NCBI RefSeq assembly: GCF_030704535.1
Contig: NC_081812.1
Location: 21,117,501-21,181,500 of the forward strand
Direction: 5' to 3'
Length of the DNA stretch: 64,000 nt
Source of the DNA: Vitis vinifera
Lineage: Eukaryota > Streptophyta > Magnoliopsida > Vitales > Vitaceae
Part shown: piece by piece, positions 1-10,889 of the stretch
Position numbering within the stretch: the first letter of the stretch is position 1
How the letters are laid out: each line of letters starts with the position of its first letter
Notes under the pieces: generated by a model
The model's database searches: none
Told to the model about the DNA's origin: nothing
The model's input: only the letters and a program-made list of their open reading frames with translations
Program-made: the position numbers and the translations under genes

Positions 1-200
1 TCAAAAATGGTACGCTAGTACTTAGAAAAGTTTTTGAAAATACTGCTGAAGTAGGCGCAGGAAAATTCCAAGCCAATTGGGAAGGACCCTACATAGTGTC
101 TAAGGCAAATGAAAATGGAGCCTATCATTTACAAAAGCTAGATGGCACTCCGTTACTCAGACCATGGAATGTGTTCAATTTAAAGCAGTATTATCAGTAG
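1..200 (+). CDS. pol polyprotein, C-terminal end (partial)
   Basis: Only the last 66 or so codons of pol lie in the window, ending in TAG at 198-200. They encode the basic C-terminal tail after the integrase core, including a GPYIV motif and a C-terminal NLKQYYQ. This tail matches the end of pol in the complete element (38205-38465, minus) almost residue for residue, with a few substitutions such as VFNLK against VSNLK. No chromodomain is visible. The frame is open from the window edge. Whether the rest of this copy's pol is intact cannot be seen. Confidence 0.85.
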   Translation, partial: KNGTLVLRKVFENTAEVGAGKFQANWEGPYIVSKANENGAYHLQKLDGTPLLRPWNVFNLKQYYQ

Positions 201-236
201 AAAGTGTACACGAGTGCAAATGAGAAAGAAGTAAGT

Positions 237-242
237 TTTATT
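237..242 (-). terminator. Poly(A) signal for the antisense gene
   Basis: AATAAA on the minus strand lies about 100 bp after the antisense stop and only about 35 bp beyond the pol stop codon at 198-200. The two transcription units therefore converge tail to tail. The sister copy keeps it at 38162-38167. Confidence 0.5.
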
Positions 243-337
243 GATATGAGTAAATGTAATTACAAAGAGACATCCGGACCACGAAAATATACAGAAGGAA
301 AAATTACAGCAGAAAAATTGCAAAAAGAGATAAACTG

Positions 338-2764
338 TCAGGGAGCAGGTTTCTCATGGAGCTTCTTTTCTTCACTTGGAGGAATTGAAGGAGTATCTCG
401 CTTTATACCGTTCTTCTTCATGCAGCAGCGATACCCAAAGATAAATGTATCATCCACTTGTTTCTGGTAATCCGCTGCAAGTTCCTCCCTTTCCACAGCA
501 AACTCCCGTTCAAGTTCCTCTTTTTGCACATCCAGACGCAGCTGCAAGTCTTTCTTCTGTTTCTTTTCATTCAAAACTTCTGTCCGGAGTCGACTCAATT
601 CATCCCTTAGCCGGGCTGCCTCACCCTCCGCCTCATGAAGGCGGCCCGCAGTTGATTCTTCTCGACCCTTTGCCTCAGCCAACTCCACCCGGAGGGCTTC
701 ATTTTCCTCTCGCAGGGTGGATAGACTGGCCTCAGCCTCCTCCGTTCTCAGACGCAGTTGATTTTCAATCTCTTGGTGCCGAGAGGAGAAGGTCCTCATA
801 TAGTCTGCAGTCTGCAGCAGCTGAGTAAAAAGATCGTGTTGTTGAGACATGCTGCGGAGGCCCCTCACCAGCTGACACACAAAAGAAAAGCAAAGACATA
901 AATTACACTACAATAAACACATCAGTGCAACAAAAAATCAAAAAGCAAAAACACAAGACAACGATATACCGTTTCTATCATATCAAACATCTGAGCAGAG
1001 GGCTTGATGGCTTTCCAGTCAGGGGTAATCTGCTTTAACTTAACCTCCAACTCCGCGTAGCTGAAAGGGCTAGCAGGAGCGGCATCGTCAGCAGATTCCT
1101 CCTCAGGTGAGGAAGCAGAGGGTAACTCTTGTCCCGGAATCGGAGCCCCCATATTTTCGTCCGGACACATAGGTCCGGATGCATCCTCAGCCGGAATTAT
1201 TGCCGGGGCAGCTGAGGTCTCAGTAGCCATCTCCACCTCGCCTCCATCCGGATGAGCGTCATGAGCAGAAGCGCAGCTAATTTCAATCTCTTGCTGCCGC
1301 TCTTGAAGCCGCTCAAAGAGTCCGGACTGTAGATCGCGCGTCAAACGCGACTTCTTGAGGGGAGGCCCTTTCACCAGGACTATAGCCAGGCGATCCGGGT
1401 CGTCGGAAGGCTGACTTTGGCTTTCTGCTCCCGCTTCCTCCAACGGGGCCGTTTCAGCTGCATCAGCATCCGGATTAAGGTTGCCCGGACGATTGATAGA
1501 TGCAGCTTCCTCAGCCACGTTAGCCAGACGCGCAGCCACGACCAAGGAAGGACCTGAGTGATTCAACCCCGACATGCGTCCGGGGCCGCTTGAGATAGAG
1601 TGCGGAGCAGCATTTACTGGCTCCTCTATCATTACTTCCCCCTCATAGGTAGTTTGGGGAGGAGGAAACTCCTTGGGAGGAGTGGGTTCCTTCATGTCCT
1701 TCCCATGCTTCTTCACCAGCTTCCCCCTTTTTCCTGAAGTTTTCTTTGGAGGAGAGTCCGGACCCCGCTTCTGTCCGGGAGCCTTCCGGATAGTGCCTTC
1801 AGTTTTTTTCTGATCTCTATCCTCCAGGAGCTTTCGCCGCCTTTCAGCGTCAGCCTCTTTGGCTTCCTGATAGAGGGGGAGCTCCTTCACAGTATAATGC
1901 TCCCCAGGCACTATCTCATCCTTTGCCAATTTCCTAGGAAGAATATTGATAACATATTCCTGGGGCTCCCGGACGACCTCCGTCAAATTCCGCGCGGAAA
2001 GCAATGTTTTGTAGGCCCTCTCCTTGGGGTCTATTTCAAATAATTTGCAGACGCAGGCAAAGGACGCCTTTTCCACCCAATCCACAAGGTGGCCCCTCAA
2101 TTCCAAACCTGCATTGTCAGCAACAAAGGGTGAGAATTCTGTCCGGAAAAATCAGAAAAAATCAGCAAAGAAAAATCCGGATAAAAAATCGCAAAACAAG
2201 ATTACCCGGGATTTGTAAGGTATAATTCGGAGAAAAAGGCCTCGACGGATGCTGCGATAGCCCCGCCCATCCACCCCAGACTGCCACCAGCCCCTTCACC
2301 CCTCCCTTTGTCGAATCTGGCAGTTCTGTCACCATTTGAAGGGAGGGCAGGTGAGCGGACACACTGAAGATATCATTCTTTGCTTTCTTCAGGGAATAGA
2401 CAAAGAACAATTCCAGTAGCGTAAGGTCGAGGCTGTACAACATGTTGATAATGCTGCATCCCATCAGCACCCGGACAAGGTTGGGATGAATGAAGATGGG
2501 TGGAATCTGAGAGAAGTGGAGGAATTCCTTGAACAAGGCTGGCAGAGGGAACCGGAGCCCCGCGTTGAATTGTTCCTTTGTGAAGAGGATAGCGTTTTTT
2601 CCACCTTTCTCAGTGGGAATAGCCGCCTCCTCGTTCACCAGGTCTATCAATACGTCATGGGGGATGCGGAATCGCTCCCGGAACTCCTTCGCATTTAGTT
2701 TATCTATCGCCTTTTCGCCAGCCTCGCTGACCCGGACAGACGAAACAGTCTTTTTTGGAGCCAT
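338..2764 (-). CDS. Antisense three-exon gene inside the retrotransposon (intact, 743 aa)
   Basis: Exon 1 is 2206-2764, exon 2 is 970-2108 and exon 3 is 338-871. Introns of 97 bp (2109-2205) and 98 bp (872-969) have GT donors and AG acceptors. The junction phases match (1+2, then 0), giving one open frame of 743 codons plus stop. Exon 1 (starts MAPKKTVSS) has a hydrophobic block (PLPALFKEFLHFSQIPP, then FIHPNLVRVLMG) like the N-terminal region of plant putative gypsy-type transposon proteins (PF04195-like, from memory). Exon 2 is rich in Pro, Ser and acidic residues, with basic patches near residues 280-310. Exon 3 is a long predicted coiled coil ending in FGYRCCMKKNGI. The gene runs against pol, and its AATAAA lies next to the pol stop. 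Function is unknown; a structural or regulatory role in the element is only a guess. The start is the first ATG of exon 1, shared by both copies. Confidence 0.8.
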
Positions 2765-3185
2765 TTCTTATCACAAAGCCAAAAGCAAAATCTACACGCA
2801 AAAAACAATGCAAACGGTCCAGACCAAGCAATCAGAAAATACACAAACTCAAAGCAGTCAGAAAAACCCCTCAAAAACCCCTCCAAACAAACAACAAAGT
2901 ACCAACATTAAACAAACAATTGCAAGCGGCTTGTTCAAAACAAAGCCAGGAACCAAGTTTGAAAAACCGGCAAACGCAACCAAAGGAATGACAATAGCAA
3001 AAGAGGTACGTACCAAATAGAGCTCTGGAGAAGAAGAACGGTTACTCTCTCGGTATAAAATCACCGGCAACAAACAAACGAGGTCGTTCGAAGTTTTTCT
3101 CAGAAAAGCAAAGGACGCAGAAAAAATAAGAAGAAGGAAGGCTCTCAAGAGAATGCAGTAGAAAAAATACAAAAAGAGGTACAGT

Positions 3186-3205
3186 GCCCTATTTATAGCA
3201 GGACA
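3186..3205 (-). promoter_or_regulatory. TATA box of the antisense gene (left element)
   Basis: The minus strand reads GCTATAAATAGGGCAC here, a strong plant TATA box. It lies about 420 bp upstream of the antisense ATG (2764), between that ATG and the LTR. The same sequence stands at the same place in the right element (35174-35190). The long leader may contain a 5' UTR intron, which I could not define. Confidence 0.65.
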
Positions 3206-3412
3206 GCCCCTCGGAAAGCCAAACCAACAGCCGTGTTATCATTGAAACGACATATTGCCTGGGGATACACAGGGTCGGCGGCTCGCCATAAATGCCTTTT
3301 TTGGCTTCCGCACCCCCACTCGCCACGTGGCCAAGTTAGACGAGTGGACTTTTTCAAATTTCAAAAACCCAGTTATTTTTAACCCGCCCATTTTTTGGCA
3401 AAATAGGCAAGT

Positions 3413-3427
3413 TAAAAAGGGGGGCAA
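3413..3427 (+). other. Polypurine tract next to the 3' LTR
   Basis: AAAAAGGGGGGCAA runs directly into the LTR start (TGTAGGG). It is the plus-strand priming site expected for an LTR element, and the right copy has it at 34947-34961 on the minus strand. Confidence 0.75.
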
Positions 3428-4237
3428 TGTAGGGACCCCTCTCCTTGGGAAACACGTGGCACGCGGCTCATGGTGACGCGTGGCACGTACTGTCAGCCGG
3501 ACCATCATCATCCGGATTCCCCTACAGATACGTATGGTGCGACTATCCTATCCGGAACCCCCCAAGGAAAGACAAACAACGTTTCAGCTTCTCCTATCCA
3601 AGGAAGAGCAAACGACGCTGGCAGAACGTAGACACCCGGGTAGTCTCCACAAACACATCCGGATATTCAGCATGATCCATCCGGATATAAATCGTCTGGA
3701 TGGTCAATTAAAGTAAAGCGAGTCTTACACGCAATCACAACAAGCAGCCATGGCCCACATCCCATCACCTGCAGAATGAGAAGACAAGAGGAAGTGACAG
3801 CAAGTCACTTCCCACGATCATTCTGCATAATCGCTTCCCACGATCTCTGACAGCCGCATCACCTACCATGGTCTCTGACAGCCATTCGTAGGATGATAGT
3901 GCTCCTACTAACACCTATTGTCATCATCACAACAGAAAATATCTCCCCACCATTAATGAGAGGAACAGTACCCCTGAAGCTGTATATATATGACTTCACA
4001 CGAAGAAGAAAGGAGGATCTCCTGGTAACCTCTTGACACCTAGTAAAAGGCCAACTGCCTCATATATCTTATTCTCTTACCATGGCTAACAACATCATCG
4101 GAGGGTGCATCCGGACACCCTGTCCGGATGCCTTTTTGCAGGTACAACCACTGAATCAAGAACCCCTTGTGTGTTGAGAATCGCGTGTCCATCCATCTAG
4201 CAGCAACGTGGCCCACCTAATACGCGAGGTGACAACA
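3428..4237 (+). repeat. 3' LTR of the left Gret1-like element
   Basis: An 810-bp LTR beginning TGTAGGGACC and ending GGTGACAACA (TG...CA). A TATA box (TGTATATATATG, about 3981-3992) followed by GA-rich sequence would drive the sense transcript. Several TCCGGA hexamers are present, as in the LTRs of the complete element. Confidence 0.92.
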
Positions 4238-4635
4238 ACCTCCATTACAGAAGTGGCTTCTTTTGTCAAGAGTTATGCATGTTACCTCATAGGTATTAGG
4301 TACGACGCATGTCTCCCAAACAGTTGGTATGATCATAAGACACAAGTCACACTTTCCATTGGTCAAAATTCTATTATATCCACCCAAGAATCAATTGCAA
4401 AATGTCATGTTCAATAGTTTAATTATGCCATGTTTGGTTGCAGGCTTGCAGCGATATATATATATATATATGTGAAAACAGTTTTTTTTCTATTTTTTCT
4501 TTTGCGTGTTTTTAGAAAATTCTTATTAAAAATAAATTTAAAACTTAAAGAATAGGATGCTTCTTTTTTATAAAAAAAAACTATTTTCAAAAGTCAAAAC
4601 TAAATGAAATCATAAAAAATACGTAAAAACATTAA

Positions 4636-5780
4636 GGGCATGTTTGGTTGCTGTTTTTGAAAACTGTTTTGGAAAATAGTTTTTGAGAATAGTTTTTAAG
4701 AACAGTTTTTGATGTTTTTCTAAAAAAAATTGTGTTTGGGAACTGAATTTTGAAAAACAGTTTTTGTTCTTAAAAACAAAAAAACATGTTTGATTGAGTT
4801 AATAAAAAAAAATTTAGAACAAATAAAACAAAAAACACGTTTGAAAGATGTTTTTTTTTTCTTTTCTAATTAAATAAATATTTTCTTCAAGTAATTTTAT
4901 ATTATAAATTTATAAATAATTTTTGGATATATAGTTCATTTAAATTAAAAAAGTTATTTATTTTATTAATTTAAAAATAAAAATATTTTTTATATTTTTT
5001 TAAAAATAAATCAAACATAATAAAATTATTTTTATTAATATTTTTTATTTAATTTTTAACTTTATTAAAAATTATAGCATATTTTATTAAGTTGAGATGA
5101 AATTGTTCTCGTGATTTATTAATTTTTTTTATCTCTACTAAATCTAAAATTCAAAATGCCACCCACTTCTCTCACTCGGGCATCAAGAACTGGGGCCCTA
5201 TTTTCCTCTGCCACTCTCAATCCTCGCAGGTACTAATCTAATCATGTTATTATTATTATTATTTTTTTTTTTGCAACCCCCGTTTGATTCCCAAGAAAAT
5301 TCATCCTCGTTTGATTTCCGATAAAATCCAAGCAAAAACCCCAAGGAAAACCAAAAAAATGGATTTTCTTTTGCTCTCTGTGTTTTCTCGATCCGTTTTA
5401 GGGTCTCTTTGCTATTCTGCCATTGGATTTAAATTTCACGAACCTTGAATCAAAACTGAGAAACGGGAAAAATCAATAAGAGACGACGTGATTGTGCTGG
5501 AGAAGAGATGAGAACGAGAAGAAAAAAAAAAAAAACACGGAGAACAGATGGTTTTTTTGTTGTTTAATTTTGTTCTGTAAACAGTAAAAAAAACGGGGAA
5601 AACAACATTTTGTTGTTCTCTAAACAGTGCCATTTTGAGAACACGGGGAACAACAAAAGCCATTTTGAGAACACGGGGAACAACAAAAACAAAAACGACT
5701 CTCTCAACTAAACGAGTTTTTGGTGTTTTTTGTTTTCAAGAACATAAAATAGTTCTTAAAAACACTAAACAAACAGGCCC
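4636..5780. mobile_element. Tourist/PIF-Harbinger-like non-autonomous DNA element
   Basis: The termini GGGCATGTTTGGTTG and (reverse) GGGCCTGTTTGTTT form imperfect terminal inverted repeats. Both sides carry TAA (4633-4635 and 5781-5783), the 3-bp duplication typical of PIF/Harbinger elements. The paralogous block R2 lacks the element: there the flanks are joined at about 18753-18775. No transposase frame is present. The interior (about 5150-5480) is less AT-rich than its ends and looks like captured host sequence of unknown origin. Confidence 0.75.
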
Positions 5781-7234
5781 TAAGTTACTCTTTTGTAACT
5801 ATTTTTTTAAAACAACTCTAAAAAATAGTTTTAATTTGAGAATAATTTTTTAAAATTGATATTTGATTTTTGTAGAATAAAATTCTATTTGAAAACTTAA
5901 AATATTTTTAATTTGTTTTTAATATTTTTAAAATAAATTTTATATATAATGTTTTATTTTTAATTATTCTACATGATTGTATAATTATTTCTTAAAACAA
6001 CACAACAGTGAAAACCACTAAAATATGTTTTTTGAAAATATTATATTTTTTTTTTCTTAAGAATAAAAAATAGAAAACAGAAAACAATTTTTAGTTATCA
6101 AACGTGTTTTTTACGTTTTTTGTTATAGAGAACATAAAAATATTCTAAAAAATAGTTTTCAAACAAGTTCTAAAAGTCTCGTTTAAAAGACGAGGCTGAT
6201 TTTATCACAATAATTTATTTTAATATCATCCTAAGTGTTTTTCAAAGTCAGATAGAAAGATTAATTAATTATAAAAGATGATGTTGCAACAAATTTTAAA
6301 AAAAATTACTTTTTTTTGGATTTTATAAATAAAAATATATTCACTTATATATTTACTTTAATTAATTTATATACTTATTTATAGGAAAATACAAAATAAA
6401 AAACTAAAATGATAAATAATCCTAATGATAGGAAAACAAAGAACAATGTAACATGGAGAGACCTTTAAACTTAAGCTATATGTGGTCTATATTAAATAAT
6501 GGAAGATAACTTTGATAATTAATTAATTGATTAATAAATACAATGTCAAATAAATAACAAAATTAATTTTCTTAGATTATCACATTTTGACTTGATGGGA
6601 AATCAATGCAAATATAGATGTCTTGGATAACAAAGCTAACACAAGATGGCTAGCAAGGGAGGATTGAATCGATCGAGATGACTACTAGGGTTAGTGGTTG
6701 TGGTAGATCTACTCTTATATCTTTATATACAAATCATTTCATACTTAAAATGTTTTAATAAATAAATAAAAGAGAAAATAAATAAATTAAGTAAATACTT
6801 AAAGTAATAAGTAGATGCAAATAAATCAATTTTGATATATATATATAACAAAATTATTGTATTTACACGTCAAAATTAATCTATCATAAATAAGATTATC
6901 TTCTTGTTAATAAAATAATAAATTATAAAATATAACGATTTTTTCCTATTAAAATAATTTTTTATGTAAAAAGTGAAAATTCATAAATTATACTCTTTTC
7001 TCACTTTTTTTATTTTTTTTATTTTTATGCCCAAGGCATTTATCAAATTACCAAATCAGTTTATTTACTATAAGAAATTATTTTCTTTTTCATTTATCTT
7101 AAAACAATATAAATTTGCATAATTTGAAATACAATTAGATTTGACCATATTAAATTGCCTACTAAAAGAATTGCAAAAATTATCTCTTTATTTACTTATA
7201 TATAGAAATGCATATAAATTAATCCATCTTTTTA

Positions 7235-7960
7235 TGTGGGAGTGATTTTGAAGAAGAAATTTAGTTTGATAGTGATTTTAAGAAGTGTTTCAAACCTTTT
7301 TAACATTTAAAATTTTGAATCATTCAAATGTTAGAAAGGCTAAAAACATTTTCTAAAATCACTATCAAACACACTCTTAGAGTTTGTTTTAATATTTCTA
7401 ATATTTTAAAATTTTTATCATTCAAGTATTAAAAATGTTAGAAATACTTTCTAGAATCACTTCCAAACGCACTTTTAGAGTATGTTTTGTAGTGATTTTG
7501 AGAAGTGTTTTTAGCATTTCTAATATTTGAAAAATAAAAAATTTTAAGTATTTAAAATACTAAAAAAATATTTCTCAGAATCACTATCAAACACACTCTT
7601 AGAGTTCATTTGATAGTAATTTAAGGAAGTGTTTTTAACTATTCTAATATTTAAAAATCTTTATCATTCAAGTAATACAAATATTAGAAACGTTTCATAA
7701 AATCATTACCAAACACACTCTTAGAGTTCATTTGGTAGTCATTCTAGGAACTGCTTTTAATATTTTTAATACTTGAAATTTTTTATCATTCAAGTGTTAG
7801 ATATGTTAAAAACGCTTTCTAAAATCATTCTCAAATGTACTCTTAGAATCCATTTTATAGTAATTTTAGAAAACGCTTCTAGTATTTTTATTACTTAAAA
7901 ACAAAATTCTTTCGATATTAAAAATATTAAAAACACTTTTTAAAATCATTATCAAATGTA
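7235..7960. repeat. Tandem array of about 120-bp palindromic units (R1)
   Basis: About six units are delimited by the recurring junction CTCTTAGAGT at about 7375, 7471, 7598, 7719 and 7842. Each unit reads TAGTGATTTTGAGAAGTG... on one arm and its reverse complement (...CAGAATCACTATCAAAC) on the other, so each can fold into a hairpin. No ORF is present. Confidence 0.8.
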
Positions 7961-8155
7961 TATTAACCTATGAAGTTGTTTTTCCACTCAAACCAATGAA
8001 AGCAACAAAGCTTTTAATAGCCGGGTCAGTTCGAAAATTCTGAAGGGTGATTTTATAGGAAACCGCAAGTCCACGAGAAATGAATTAGTTTCGATATGTG
8101 TTTCCTTAGCAATATTGATGTACTGAATAATTAATAAGTTAGGATACGTGTTTGC

Positions 8156-9079
8156 CTAGCAACGCTGATGCAGTGAACAATGTATGGGAACAATGTATGC
8201 ACTGAAATAAGGGTACAAGTTGACAAGTAATGGGGCATTGTTCTTGACTAAGAAGCTGATGATGGGAGTGAGAAATGACAGGACGTCACTCTTGAAGGAG
8301 CCACTTGATGGTGGGTAGGACACTCCTAGAACTCCAGTGTCAATGGCGGTGGAGACCTTGATTTGGTTCCCTAGGCCGGCGGACGAAATTGCATTGTTAA
8401 TGTTTTGCATGGCAGGGAGAACAAATTGGGCCTGGGCGCCTGAAGGACTCACTTCGTTTCCAACTGCGATGTACCGGAACTTTACATTAGGATGGTTTTT
8501 TTTGTTGTCTTGGACCCATGAATCGGCATTGGCCTGGCTGGAAGCAATATTTTGGAGGTTATCGTTGGGGACGCCTAGGATGAGCTCAATATTAGAGCCT
8601 CCAAGGGCTTGGAGAGCATCTTGTCTAGTGTCATATAGTCGCATTCTTCGGATGTTGTACTGGTTGTAGAGAGCTACAACTTCTCCTGGTGCTGGCAAGT
8701 TGTTGCCATTCCTGCCATAACAAACTCCTATTTGGGCACCTGCAATATTAGATTTAACAAATTACGAAGGCTGTGATTTTGATGTTCCTCTATGGGAAAT
8801 ACTATAAAGCAAAGGCGATCAGTCCAGGGTATGCAAAGAGAGGAAACCATTTGAAAGATTTAAAATAAATAATAAATACTATAAATGAAGTATAAGTTTT
8901 AGTAACATGAGTGGGAATGGGTTGAACCAAGATGAGTCCAAAAAAGCATGAAGACAGTGGTACAGAAAGGGACTAAGGAAGAGACCTGTTATCTCTAGAC
9001 TAGCCATTAGCAGCCCAAAAAGAAGCAGCATTGCAGCCATCCTTGGGGGGGTTTTTCCTGCTGAATAGAGCTTAGCCAT
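8156..9079 (-). pseudogene. GH17 beta-1,3-glucanase, 3'-truncated
   Basis: Exon 1 (8986-9079) encodes a 31-residue leader with a hydrophobic core ([17 protein letters not shown]), a secretory signal. The intron is 8741-8985 (GT...AG), and exon 2 starts at 8740 with GAQIGVCYG. The frame matches the intact neighbour (10890-12057) as far as the PYFS motif and includes the acid/base glutamate in VGNEVSP. At about 8190 the gene stops abruptly and continues into block R1 sequence, adding a short foreign tail before a stop at 8156. The C-terminal half, with the nucleophile motif (ESGWPSAGG), is missing, so the product cannot be an active glucanase. The promoter is preserved (TATA box 9142-9151). It arose from a GH17 duplicate cut by rearrangement. 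Confidence 0.9.
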
Positions 9080-9141
9080 GGAGTTGAAGAAAGAGAAGAA
9101 TGAGAAGGTAAGATATATGTTTAAGGCTAGGATTTAGCTCC

Positions 9142-9151
9142 CCTTTTATAG
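9142..9151 (-). promoter_or_regulatory. TATA box and upstream W-box of the truncated GH17 gene
   Basis: CTATAAAAGGGG on the minus strand, about 65 bp before the ATG. A TTGACC W-box core lies about 61 bp further upstream (9212-9217). The intact GH17 gene has the same arrangement, which fits the pathogen-responsive regulation known for PR-2 glucanases. Response has not been shown here. Confidence 0.55.
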
Positions 9152-10889
9152 AGGCTTTGCGCTTGGGAATTTAAGTGATTAGAGCCCCGAGTTTCCACGG
9201 CTCCGCTTGCAGGTCAATCACTCCGTGGAAAAATCAGCATTCATCATTCAATTCAATTCGATTGTACCTGTTTTCTGGGATTTTTTTTTCTGCCTTTGAA
9301 AAGTCATCCATCTTCTCGATGCCTATTTTGAGGGTTGCTTGTTGCTAGCTAACGTTTATTAAGAACTTTAACATGCATATTGTGTCATAAATTTTTAGCT
9401 TTATATGCAATTCTTATAGTTGAGTGTTCAGGAAGCAGAGTTTTGAGAAAGGCTCTAAAGCACCTTCAAATGGACTTAAGAGATTCATGGGTATTGGTCT
9501 TGAATTCATAATATATAATCGATATGGATTTTATTTGACGCGAACTTTCCTTTACATGGAATAAATAATATTGCCCATGGGCTGCAATTTTGTTTCATGA
9601 CCCAGAAGTTTTTGATCCTCCATCTTAACTTGGCTGGTTTGGATCCGTTCGATATGCCACCGACAGATAAAAAAAAGAACTACACAAGTTACAGAAAAAT
9701 AAAAAAGGCAATGTCCGTGGTGCTTGAAGAAACGCTCATAAATGTCTGGTATAGTAGTAGGGCCAGGTTAATTTCAAACAAATGGATAATGTTATACACA
9801 ATTTCTATGAAGATGTGTGGAAATTACTATATGTTCTCCAACATCCCATGTGAATTCAGGGATGCATTTTGCTTATCCTTCACGGATCTCTCTTCCTGGA
9901 CGCCGGATCGTGGCCCATTAGCAATGGTACGGGGAAGATCGTTGAATTTTGAAGTTGGTGGTATCATAGATGATGACAAACATCTCCTAAGCCATCCTCT
10001 TTTAGTCAAGTCTTCCGGTAACTGATCTTATCCTGTTAGGCTCCGGTAAGCTCACATTAGACCCTCATGACTTTGACTAGGCAACAACCCCAATTCACGG
10101 AACGACAAGCACAATTCCTCAAAGGAAAAATAAAAAAATAAAAAACCACCCAAATTGGTGACTATTTATTTGTTTTAGGTTTGTTTTTCTCTCTTATTAG
10201 TCCATTTTTCTCTAGAGTGAGCTGGTATAGAAGTGCTGGACGAAACCAACCCCCAAGTTGGACCATCTCAGCTGGCCAGCATAGCTATTGATTTATCCCC
10301 CAACTTGGTTCGATACCAAGCCCCAAAATTTCACCCAAGCAATGGCCTAGCTGGTGGGCCTCCACTTTCCATCATGGGCCATAGGTGTACTATCTTATCA
10401 TAATCTTGTCTGATGGGTAAGCGACAACTTGAAATCTATAGACTTTTCAACATTAGCGCCATAGGCCCATAGCCCACATGCAAATGAGACGATTCAAGGA
10501 TTAACATAGGTCATGGAATATATTTGGGGGTTGTACAGTGAGATGGACGTATACATACCATCAAATGTACAAGTCATTATCTTTCATTTAAGATAATTAT
10601 GGGATTTTATTTTATTTTCTTCCACAACGCAGCTTTCTTTTGTGCTGCGAAGACTCGGGACTTCTACTTGATTTTCTAATGTTACACAAAGATTTTACTC
10701 AAGTAGAAGTAGATAATAACTTCTTTTATTAGATATGTCCGCCTCCAAATGGGTTTTTTGTCTTAGAGAAAGTAAATAACATTTTTGCCTCTCATTTTGC
10801 CACGAGGCTACAAACCCTTATTTATTGTAGAACTAGTACACAAGAAAAAAAAAAAAAGAGCCTTTATTCCTTAGTAATTTTGTAGGCTC
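9152..10889. other. Intergenic region between two GH17 genes
   Basis: Nothing certain is coded here. A 142-codon open frame (9597-10025, +, ATG start) has no recognisable motif or visible splice partners and is probably chance. Around 10200-10400 the base composition is richer in G+C and contains short repeats of CCAACTTGG type, with no identified function. Confidence 0.4.
10863..10868 (-). terminator. Poly(A) signal of the intact GH17 gene
   Basis: AATAAA on the minus strand about 22 bp past the stop codon. Confidence 0.55.

Larger units (their letters stand above)
1..4237 (+). mobile_element. Gret1-like Ty3/gypsy LTR retrotransposon, 3' part (left end outside window)
   Basis: Seen: the end of an integrase/pol frame (1-200), an antisense gene (338-2764), a polypurine tract and a complete 3' LTR (3428-4237). 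The arrangement mirrors the complete element at 34140-44616 in the opposite orientation. The 5' LTR, gag and most of pol lie to the left of the window. The sequence just right of the LTR (from 4238) continues without interruption in a paralogous segment at 18369, so the insertion site can be read from that empty copy. The flanking 5 bp (ACCTC, 4238-4242) is the expected target duplication. Assignment to the Tat side of Ty3/gypsy rests on the antisense ORF, the lack of a chromodomain in pol and the gag type of the sister copy. Confidence 0.93.
4238..8190. repeat. Repeat block R1 (paralogous to R2 at 18369-20719)
   Basis: AT-rich non-coding DNA. From 4238 it matches 18369 onward base for base with scattered differences. 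The match is interrupted by a 1,145-bp insertion (4636-5780) and resumes at 5781. The block ends with a palindromic tandem array (7235-7960) and about 200 bp (7966-8190) also found at 20722-20930 and 47577-47800. No plausible protein-coding gene is seen in it. A third, shorter relative lies at 31030-33640. Confidence 0.85.

Noticed and set aside
9597..10025. 142-codon open frame between the GH17 genes
   Set aside because: No family recognised and no supporting splice, promoter or poly(A) context.
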